A stretch of DNA of 9,481 nt. Origin: Fibrobacteria bacterium GUT77. GTDB lineage: Bacteria > Fibrobacterota > Chitinivibrionia > Chitinivibrionales > Chitinispirillaceae. Position 1 is the stretch's first letter. Every line of letters starts with the position of its first letter. The DNA lies in contig LIUJ01000205.1 in assembly GCA_001462255.1 (NCBI GenBank), positions 371-9,851 on the forward strand. Direction: 5' to 3'. A model generated the notes under the pieces. It did not search any database and had not been told where the DNA came from. It saw only the letters and a program-made list of their open reading frames with translations. Both the position numbers and the translations under genes were made by a program. Below are positions 1-5,885 of the stretch, one piece after another.

Positions 1-12
1 GATAGGATGGGG

Positions 13-993
13 ATGGCCGAAACCAACGAAGAAGAACCAAAAGCCCAAGACGATGAGGCCGGTGGGCAGAATCCCAAGCACGATGAGGGCTACAAGGCCA
101 TATTGTCCGACGCGGCCAATTTTCTGCACCTTTTGAGGAAATACTTCGCCTCCGTGCCGTGGATAGCCGAACTGTTATCGGGTAACGTCGAGTTGGCGCG
201 TATTGACAATAGTTTTATTACAAAAGAATTCAGGCGCATGGACTCCGACCTGATATACAAATTGCGTAAGGGCGGTACTGACATATATTTTTACACATTG
301 CTTGAATTGCAATCAAAAGTAGATTACACTATGCCGTTTAGGTTGTTGCGGTATATGGTTGAATTGTTGAACGACATCTTCCAAAAGACGGATAAAAAGG
401 AGAGGGAGCGTAAAGATTTTCGGTTACCGGCAGTTGTACCGTTGGTCTTGTACGACGGAAACAGACCGTGGACCGCGTCAAAATCGTTCAAAGAATATAC
501 GAAAGACTACGAAATTTTCGGCGGCAACATCATAGACTTCAAATATCCGGTGCTTGATCTAAACCGGATGTCCGACAGCGAGATTTTGCCGGTGCGTACG
601 CTGTTGGACGCGGCCTTTTCGTTTACCAAGATGCGGTTTGAGAAGAAGTTGATATCGCAAGGACTCAGCGCATGGTGTGCGGAACAAATGCCGCATTTGT
701 CCACAGAAGAGGAATCCAAGTTAATAGACTGGTTGACGTTTGCTTTTGGGGCGTCGCCGGAAATAACGAGAACCATTCAAGACACAATAAAAAAAGGAGA
801 TGGGGTTACTATGAAAAACGTGTTTCAGTTAATCGCCGATGATTGTCGAAAAGAGTGGTGGCAAGAGGGTAGGCAAGAGGGAAAACACTCGGAGGATATA
901 AAAATTGCGAGAAGACTTAAAGACAAAGGTATGAGTATTAACGATATTGCCGAAGCCACCGACCTCACGATTGACGAAATCCTACAACTGTAA
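13..993 (+). CDS. rpn: Rpn/YhgA-family PD-(D/E)XK nuclease (putative transposase_31 family)
   Basis: This is a protein of about 326 residues of the Rpn (recombination-promoting nuclease / 'putative transposase') family; E. coli members are DNA endonucleases that promote RecA-independent recombination and can act as toxins in phage defence. Numbering from the ATG at 13, the nuclease core is visible: D79 in MDSDLIY, E98 and Q100 in LLELQSKVD (the ExQ form of the ExK motif), the QSxxD segment ending at D104, then FRLLRYMVELL and the family strand LPAVVPLVLYDGNRPW near 138-153. The C-terminal tail is charged (WWQEGRQEGK) and ends in an HTH-like segment (KDKGMSINDIAEATDLTIDEIL) typical of the family. 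The ATG at 13 is preferred because AGGA at 4-7 is suitably spaced. An ATG at 7 is in frame, and the frame is open to the window edge, so the gene could begin earlier. It lies directly upstream of a pyrB remnant. The family call is strong; transposition or toxicity is inference. Confidence 0.85.
   Translation: MAETNEEEPKAQDDEAGGQNPKHDEGYKAILSDAANFLHLLRKYFASVPWIAELLSGNVELARIDNSFITKEFRRMDSDLIYKLRKGGTDIYFYTLLELQSKVDYTMPFRLLRYMVELLNDIFQKTDKKERERKDFRLPAVVPLVLYDGNRPWTASKSFKEYTKDYEIFGGNIIDFKYPVLDLNRMSDSEILPVRTLLDAAFSFTKMRFEKKLISQGLSAWCAEQMPHLSTEEESKLIDWLTFAFGASPEITRTIQDTIKKGDGVTMKNVFQLIADDCRKEWWQEGRQEGKHSEDIKIARRLKDKGMSINDIAEATDLTIDEILQL
811..993 (+). CDS. Possible intragenic small protein (RpnS-like C-terminal product of rpn)
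   Basis: Inside the Rpn gene, and in the same frame, an ATG at 811 follows a strong purine-rich stretch: AAGGAG at 794-799 and GGGG at 802-805. Initiation here would give a 60-residue protein beginning MKNVFQLIADD and containing the charged linker and the C-terminal HTH-like segment without the nuclease domain. In E. coli, Rpn toxins are known to be held in check by small C-terminal proteins translated from start sites within the same gene. The position and size here fit that design. The AAGGAG spacing of 11 bases is longer than ideal, GGGG is closer, and a methionine with upstream purines can occur by chance in a Lys/Gly/Asp-rich segment, so this remains a candidate. Confidence 0.35.
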   Translation: MKNVFQLIADDCRKEWWQEGRQEGKHSEDIKIARRLKDKGMSINDIAEATDLTIDEILQL

Positions 994-1012
994 TATGCGA
1001 AAAAAAAGGAAA

Positions 1013-1036
1013 CATTGTTGCCATCGCCGGACAATG
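1013..1036. repeat. Short inverted repeat at the rpn/pyrB junction
   Basis: CATTGT at 1013-1018 and ACAATG at 1031-1036 form a perfect 6-bp inverted repeat around a 12-base loop. It lies in the 40 bases between the rpn stop codon and the first recognisable pyrB codons, the presumed junction of the two. There is no T-tract after it, so it is not a standard terminator. It could be a remnant of a mobile end or chance. Confidence 0.3.
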
Positions 1037-1255
1037 GAACGGTGCGAGCGCTACGGGTTCGATATGGATATGCTGTCGCGGATGAAGAAAGAGGTGGTAA
1101 TCATGCACCCCGGCCCCATCAATAGGGGAGTGGAGTTGGCGTCAAACGTGGCGGACTGCGGCAATTCGGTGATATTGAATCAGGTTACAAACGGGGTCGC
1201 GGTGAGAATGGCGGTGCTGTATTTGTTGGGTGGCGGCGGGGGCGAGAATGGTTGA
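1034..1255 (+). pseudogene. pyrB: 3' remnant of aspartate carbamoyltransferase (pyrB)
   Basis: This frame encodes only the C-terminal ~70 residues of aspartate carbamoyltransferase, which joins carbamoyl phosphate and aspartate in the second step of pyrimidine synthesis. The homology is clear: ERYGFDMDML, then VVIMHPGPINRGVEL, VADCGNSVILNQ and VTNGVAVRMAVLYLL. The HPGPINRG loop belongs to the active site in the aspartate domain. Complete enzymes have about 310 residues. The carbamoyl-phosphate domain with its STRTR motif, the catalytic histidine and most of the aspartate domain are missing, and the space upstream is filled by rpn. Recognisable homology begins near 1037. An ATG exists at 1034 and another in frame at 995, but a fragment this small cannot be an active transferase. 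No stop or frameshift breaks the surviving part, which suggests recent damage. The 5' part may lie just beyond the left edge of the window, split off by the rpn insertion; deletion or a misassembly are alternatives. The downstream pyrC supports an original pyrB-pyrC operon. Confidence 0.8.
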
Positions 1256-1269
1256 ACAACCTTTTTTTT
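1250..1269 (+). terminator. Weak intrinsic-terminator-like hairpin after pyrB remnant
   Basis: GGTTG (1250-1254) and CAACC (1257-1261) form a short inverted repeat overlapping the pyrB stop codon, followed directly by eight Ts at 1262-1269. The stem is only 4-5 bp with a tight 2-4 base loop, so any termination would be weak. If it works, it would separate pyrB from the genes downstream. Confidence 0.35.
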
Positions 1270-1308
1270 AGACCGATCGAGCCGCCCATGATATATATTA
1301 AGTAGTAT

Positions 1309-1314
1309 AAGGAT
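1309..1314 (+). promoter_or_regulatory. Ribosome-binding site of the RM gene
   Basis: AAGGAT sits 5-6 bases before the ATG at 1320 and supports that start. The stretch upstream (1291-1311) is A+T rich with -10-like hexamers (TATATT 1294-1299, TATAAG 1306-1311), but no convincing -35 is seen at the right distance. Confidence 0.5.
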
Positions 1315-1319
1315 GCCTC

Positions 1320-4300
1320 ATGCTAAACGAAATTACTCAATATATTGACGAAGTGAACCGTGCCTATCAAACCGGTAACGCTACCGAACACACATACCGT
1401 CCGGCGTTGCAACGGTTGTTGGAGAACATTGTAAGCAAACAAAATCTGTCACAACTGAAAAATTTGCGGTTTACCAACGAACCCAAGCGTATTGATTGCG
1501 GGGCGCCGGATTACATCGTTACCCGAAAAGACATTCCGGTCGGCTACATAGAGGCGAAAGATATCGGCGTAGACCTAAGCGGCGGCGCAGTAAAAAAACA
1601 ATTCGACCGCTACAAAAGATCGCTTGATAATATCATATTCACCGATTATCTTGAGTTCCGCCATTATATTAACGGCGAACTTGTCAAAGATATACGCATT
1701 GCCGAGGTTAAAGGCGGTAAAATCGTACCGATTAAAGCGCACTTTGAACACTTTGAATTATTGATTAAAGATTTCGGCGGCGCCCATCCGCAAAGTATTG
1801 CATCCTCAGCCGACATTGCGAAAATGATGGCCGGCAAGGCGCGCCTATTGGCGGAAGTTATTGAGAATTCTTTTGAGAACGGCAATAATGACGGCGCGAA
1901 CACGCTAACGGAGCAGTTGGAAGCGTTTAAAACCGTGTTGATACATGACATCAAGCCCAAAGAATTTGCCGACGTTTACGCTCAAACCATCGCCTACGGT
2001 CTGTTTGCCGCCCGCTTGCACGATGAAACGCCGGATACGTTTTGCAGAAGAAAAGCCGCCGATTTAATTCCCAAAACGAACCCGTTTTTGCGTAACCTCT
2101 TTGATACGATTGTCGGCATTAACCTTGATGACCGCATTCGTTGGATTGTGGACGATCTCGCGGACGCCTTTCGAGTCGCTAATATGGCCGAATTTGAGAA
2201 AGATTTCGGTGAACATACTCTACAAAACGACCCGATAATTCATTTTTACGAGGATTTTCTTTCGAGATACGACCCCAAATTACGCAAAAGCCGCGGCGTA
2301 TGGTACACCCCGCAGGCAGTTGTTTCTTTCATAGTCCGCGCGGTGGACGATATTTTGCAAAACGAGTTCGACTTGCAGATGGGCTTGGCTGACACGTCGA
2401 AAACGACGATTACCGTAAATAACCGAAAAACGGACATTCACAAAGTACAACTTTTAGATCCGGCGACCGGAACGGGCACATTCCTTGCCGAAACGGTAAA
2501 CCGAATTTACGACAAGTTCAAAGGCCAAGCCGGAAAATGGCAAAGTTACGTTGAAAAACACCTTATTCCGCGCATCAACGGTTTCGAGATACTAATGGCC
2601 TCATACACTATGGCGCACATAAAACTCGAACTGTTGCTTTCACAAACCGGATACAACGCAATCGACAATCAACGATTACGTATTTATTTAACCAACTCGT
2701 TAGAAGAGCATCATCCCGCTACAAATACGTTTTTTGCGCAGTTTTTGGCTCGCGAGGCCAACGAAGCGAATGAAATAAAACGTGATACGCCCATTATGGT
2801 TGTGATGGGGAATCCGCCGTATAACGTAAGCACTCAGAATAAAGGTCAATGGATTCAAAACCTTATAACCGATTACAAAAAGGATTTGAACGAACGAAAA
2901 ATCAACCTTGATGATGATTATATCAAATTTATAAGATTCGGACAACATTATATAGAAAAAAACGGCGAGGGTGTTTTAGCATATATTTCAAACAACAGTT
3001 TTATAGACGGGATAACTCATCGCCGAATGCGAAAAACGCTGCTTGAAGCGTTTGATAAAATATATATTCTAAATTTACACGGTAGCGCGAAACAGAAGGA
3101 AGTATGTCCTGACGGAAGCAAAGACGAAAACGTGTTTGATATCCAACAGGGGGTATGTATAAATATTTTTGTGAAAACCGGACGAAAAGCAAAAAATTCT
3201 TTGGCAAAGGTCTATCACGCGGAACTCTTTGGGAAGCGTGAAGAGAAGTATGAATTTTTGTTGAAAAACAACCGGCGTACCGTTAAATGGCAATTGATAA
3301 AACCCGATAACGAATATTATTTCTTCGTTCCCAAAAATTTCGGGTATGCCGATGAATATGAGCGAGGTTTTAGGATAGAAGACTTGTTTCCGGTTTATAA
3401 TTCAGGTGTGCAAACGGATCGCGACTCGCTTTTCATAGATGATGACAGAAAAACACTTGCCGACAGAATTAAGATTTTATTGTCAGGTAAATTTAATGAT
3501 GAATTCAGGCAAAGGTTCCGTGTGGAAGATTCGAGTAGTTATAAACTTACCGAAGCGATGAACGGAACGTCATTTGACGATTCATTCATACAACGGATTG
3601 AATACCGACCGTTTGATAAAAAGTGGATTTACTACTCGCCGGAATTGATAAGCCGTCCGGCAAGTAAAGTGATGACGCATCTTTTGAACGGTGAAAATGT
3701 CGGTTTGATTTTTAAACGCGGTTTTACTGAAGACGCGCCCCCGGCGTTCATATCGGATTGCATTACGGAAAGAAGAACTTGGGCCTGTCCGGGTATGCAA
3801 GGTAGCGATTATGTTTGCCCTCTCTACCTCTATCCTACACCTAACAACATTTTGTCGAGCGAAACCCGTAAACCCAACTTAAACGAAACCGTCATAAATG
3901 AAATATCCCAACGAATAGGATTACAGTTTGTTTATGAGAAAGAAAAAAATCAAAAAAAATTCGCTCCTATCGACATTCTGGACTATATCTACGCCGTCTT
4001 ACACTCGCCGACCTACCGCGAAAAATACAGGGAATTCTTAAAAATAGATTTTCCGCGCGTTCCATATCCGAAAAGCGCCCAACAATTCCGTACCCTTGTA
4101 AAATACGGCGAAAAACTCCGCCGATTGCATCTGTTGGACGGCGTAGAACCGAAAAAAGGCACGGCGGATTATCCTATAGCCGGTAACGACGAGGTCGAAA
4201 CCGTCCGATATGAACCCGGCAAAACCGGTAAAGTTTGGATCAACGCCAAGCAATATTTTAATAACGTTTCAAAAGAAGCGTGGAATTTTTACATCGGCGG

Positions 4301-4433
4301 CTATCAGGTCGCACAAAAATGGCTAAAAGACCGGAAAGGCCGGAAGTTGGAATTTGAGGACATACAGCATTATCAAAAGATAATATCGGTATTGGCAGAA
4401 ACGTCAAAGATTATGACGGAAATTGAAATTTAA
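1320..4433 (+). CDS. Single-chain restriction-modification enzyme, Type IIG / Type ISP-like, without helicase
   Basis: This 1,037-residue protein combines DNA cleavage and N6-adenine methylation in one chain. Near the N-terminus a PD-(D/E)XK nuclease motif is visible: APDYIV (D64) followed by YIEAK (E78, K80). Residues ~150-325 are a helical coupler. The methyltransferase follows: GVWYTPQAVVSFIV (~326-339), motif I LLDPATGTGTF (378-388, S-adenosylmethionine binding) and motif IV NPPY (498-501, catalytic). The C-terminal ~400 residues match the Type ISP recognition region, for example EYRPFDKKWIYY, SRPASKVMTHLL and, near the end, YIYAVLHSPTYREKY followed by FPRVPYP. True Type ISP enzymes such as LlaBIII are ~1,580 residues with a RecA-like helicase between nuclease and methyltransferase; here there is no room or motif for one, so a Type IIG-like mode is more likely. 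The gene is A+T richer than pyrC and sits between a pyrB remnant and pyrC, both suggesting transfer. The frame is intact. The recognition sequence cannot be read from the protein. Confidence 0.88.
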   Translation: MLNEITQYIDEVNRAYQTGNATEHTYRPALQRLLENIVSKQNLSQLKNLRFTNEPKRIDCGAPDYIVTRKDIPVGYIEAKDIGVDLSGGAVKKQFDRYKRSLDNIIFTDYLEFRHYINGELVKDIRIAEVKGGKIVPIKAHFEHFELLIKDFGGAHPQSIASSADIAKMMAGKARLLAEVIENSFENGNNDGANTLTEQLEAFKTVLIHDIKPKEFADVYAQTIAYGLFAARLHDETPDTFCRRKAADLIPKTNPFLRNLFDTIVGINLDDRIRWIVDDLADAFRVANMAEFEKDFGEHTLQNDPIIHFYEDFLSRYDPKLRKSRGVWYTPQAVVSFIVRAVDDILQNEFDLQMGLADTSKTTITVNNRKTDIHKVQLLDPATGTGTFLAETVNRIYDKFKGQAGKWQSYVEKHLIPRINGFEILMASYTMAHIKLELLLSQTGYNAIDNQRLRIYLTNSLEEHHPATNTFFAQFLAREANEANEIKRDTPIMVVMGNPPYNVSTQNKGQWIQNLITDYKKDLNERKINLDDDYIKFIRFGQHYIEKNGEGVLAYISNNSFIDGITHRRMRKTLLEAFDKIYILNLHGSAKQKEVCPDGSKDENVFDIQQGVCINIFVKTGRKAKNSLAKVYHAELFGKREEKYEFLLKNNRRTVKWQLIKPDNEYYFFVPKNFGYADEYERGFRIEDLFPVYNSGVQTDRDSLFIDDDRKTLADRIKILLSGKFNDEFRQRFRVEDSSSYKLTEAMNGTSFDDSFIQRIEYRPFDKKWIYYSPELISRPASKVMTHLLNGENVGLIFKRGFTEDAPPAFISDCITERRTWACPGMQGSDYVCPLYLYPTPNNILSSETRKPNLNETVINEISQRIGLQFVYEKEKNQKKFAPIDILDYIYAVLHSPTYREKYREFLKIDFPRVPYPKSAQQFRTLVKYGEKLRRLHLLDGVEPKKGTADYPIAGNDEVETVRYEPGKTGKVWINAKQYFNNVSKEAWNFYIGGYQVAQKWLKDRKGRKLEFEDIQHYQKIISVLAETSKIMTEIEI

Positions 4434-4491
4434 TTTTACAATGCCGCATTTCCACATAACATTAATATGGGTATTGGGTAGGAGCAAAAAA
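4434..4491 (+). promoter_or_regulatory. RM-pyrC intergenic gap with pyrC ribosome-binding site
   Basis: The 58-base gap holds a clear Shine-Dalgarno (TAGGAG, 4479-4484) seven bases before the pyrC ATG at 4492. A -10-like TAATAT lies at 4463-4468, but the only -35-like hexamer (TTTACA, 4435-4440) is 22 bases away, which is too far. pyrC may therefore be read through from the RM gene or from a weak local promoter. No terminator is seen after the RM gene. Confidence 0.4.
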
Positions 4492-5871
4492 ATGGTACAA
4501 AAAGATTCAGGTAGCGTTGAATACCCGCGTATCAACGAGCCGCAGTCGAGGCCGCTTGTCGTCGCTAACGGACGGGTAATCGATCCCGTTTCCGGTATCG
4601 ACGGAACGCGAACTGTCGTTCTTGAGAACGGCGTCGTCAAGTCAATCACGGAGAAGCCATTTGTCAAGTCGTCAATAAAAGAACTTTTTCCAGAACGCGG
4701 GGAGGGTGACGTCGACATTATTGACGCAACCGGTCTGTGGGTAGTCCCCGGTCTTGCGGATATGCACGTTCACCTGCGTGAGCCGGGTAGGGAGGACAAG
4801 GAGACGATAGCGACGGGGGCGCAGGCGGCGGCGGCCGGAGGGTTTACCGCAGTGGCCTGTATGCCCAACACGAGCCCAGTGCTCGACGAGGCCTCCAAAA
4901 TCCGCTATGTGATTCAACGCGGAGAGAGTTGCCCGTGCCGCATATATCCCATAGGCGCGATAACCAAGGCGCTGGAGGGGGAGGAGCTGGCCCCCGTAGG
5001 CGAGATGGTCGCGGCGGGCGCGGTCGCGGTTTCCGACGACGGGAAGCCGGTGGCCAAGGCAAACGTTATGCGCAACGCGTTCAACTACTCGAAATCGTTT
5101 AACATCCCCGTGATATGCCATAGTGAGGAGCCCGCGCTAAGCGCCAAGGGGCACATGAACGAGGGCACGGTGTCAACGAGGCTCGGCGTTCGCGGTATTC
5201 CCGTCGTCGCCGAGACCATCGCCGTTTCGCGGGACATTCTTTTGGCGGAGTACACCGGCGCGAGGGTGCACATAGCCCACGTGTCGACGGCCGGATCGGT
5301 GCGCCTCGTGCGTGAGGCAAAGCAACGCGGGGTCAACGTTACGGCGGAATCATGCCCGCATTACTTCACGCTAACGGACGAAGACATCGGCCACTACGAC
5401 ACGAACAAAAAGATGAACCCGCCCCTACGCACCGCCGCCGATAGGGAGGCGGTCATTGAGGGTTTGGCCGACGGGACGATAGACGCCATAGCAAGCGACC
5501 ACGCCCCGCACGTTCCCGAAGAGAAGGACGTGGAGTTCGACAACGCGGCCTTCGGCGTAATCGGTATGGAAACGTCGCTTGGCCTAGTGTTGACCGTTTT
5601 GGTGCATAAAGGGGCGTTGACCCCGACGCGGATGGTAGAGAGGATGAGCGTGGCGCCGAACAAGATTCTGGGGCTGCCCGGCGGAACGCTCGCGGCGGGA
5701 ACGCCGGCTGACGTCACGGTAATCGATCCGAACTTAAAGTGGACGGTCAATCCGGAGGTGTTTTTCTCCAAGGCGCGAAACTCGGCGTTCATAGGAATGG
5801 AACTCACGGGGGCGGTGTCTACAACGATATTCGGGGGACGGGCGGTTTACGTTAGAGCCGCGCGGCCATGA
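4492..5871 (+). CDS. pyrC: Dihydroorotase, class I
   Basis: Dihydroorotase cyclises N-carbamoyl-aspartate to dihydroorotate, the third step of pyrimidine synthesis in the cytoplasm. This is a 459-residue amidohydrolase of class I. Numbering from the ATG at 4492: the metal-binding HVHLREPG has H92 and H94; AVSDDGKPV (D182/D183) carries the aspartate that class I enzymes use in place of a carboxylated lysine; ICHSEE gives H210; HIAHVST gives H263; and AIASDHAPH gives catalytic D336. Other family marks are CMPNTSPV, NPPLRT and the C-terminal KARNSAFIG segment. The start at 4492 has a good Shine-Dalgarno; a TTG at 4423 is in frame but overlaps the RM gene and adds unrelated residues. The protein is ~30 residues longer than usual, mainly from an N-terminal extension and an insert near 55-72. 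All catalytic residues are present, so it looks active. It was probably the partner of the broken pyrB upstream. It is more G+C rich than the RM gene and converges with the next gene, 14 bases away. Confidence 0.95.
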   Translation: MVQKDSGSVEYPRINEPQSRPLVVANGRVIDPVSGIDGTRTVVLENGVVKSITEKPFVKSSIKELFPERGEGDVDIIDATGLWVVPGLADMHVHLREPGREDKETIATGAQAAAAGGFTAVACMPNTSPVLDEASKIRYVIQRGESCPCRIYPIGAITKALEGEELAPVGEMVAAGAVAVSDDGKPVAKANVMRNAFNYSKSFNIPVICHSEEPALSAKGHMNEGTVSTRLGVRGIPVVAETIAVSRDILLAEYTGARVHIAHVSTAGSVRLVREAKQRGVNVTAESCPHYFTLTDEDIGHYDTNKKMNPPLRTAADREAVIEGLADGTIDAIASDHAPHVPEEKDVEFDNAAFGVIGMETSLGLVLTVLVHKGALTPTRMVERMSVAPNKILGLPGGTLAAGTPADVTVIDPNLKWTVNPEVFFSKARNSAFIGMELTGAVSTTIFGGRAVYVRAARP

Positions 5872-5885
5872 TTCGCGCTTAAAAC

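Noticed and set aside
1000..1007. Run of eight A as a programmed frameshift site linking rpn to pyrB
   Set aside because: It lies after the rpn stop codon, so ribosomes would already have terminated; there is no sign of a functional fusion.
4423..4491. Upstream TTG start for pyrC that would add 23 residues
   Set aside because: It overlaps the end of the RM gene, the added residues match no part of a dihydroorotase, and the ATG at 4492 has a proper Shine-Dalgarno.
4672..5121. 149-residue open frame on the minus strand
   Set aside because: It is antisense to well-conserved pyrC codons and shows no domain features.
5857..5866. Perfect palindrome GCCGCGCGGC at the end of pyrC as a terminator
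   Set aside because: It has no loop and no T-tract and lies in the coding sequence; no convincing terminator was found between the convergent genes.
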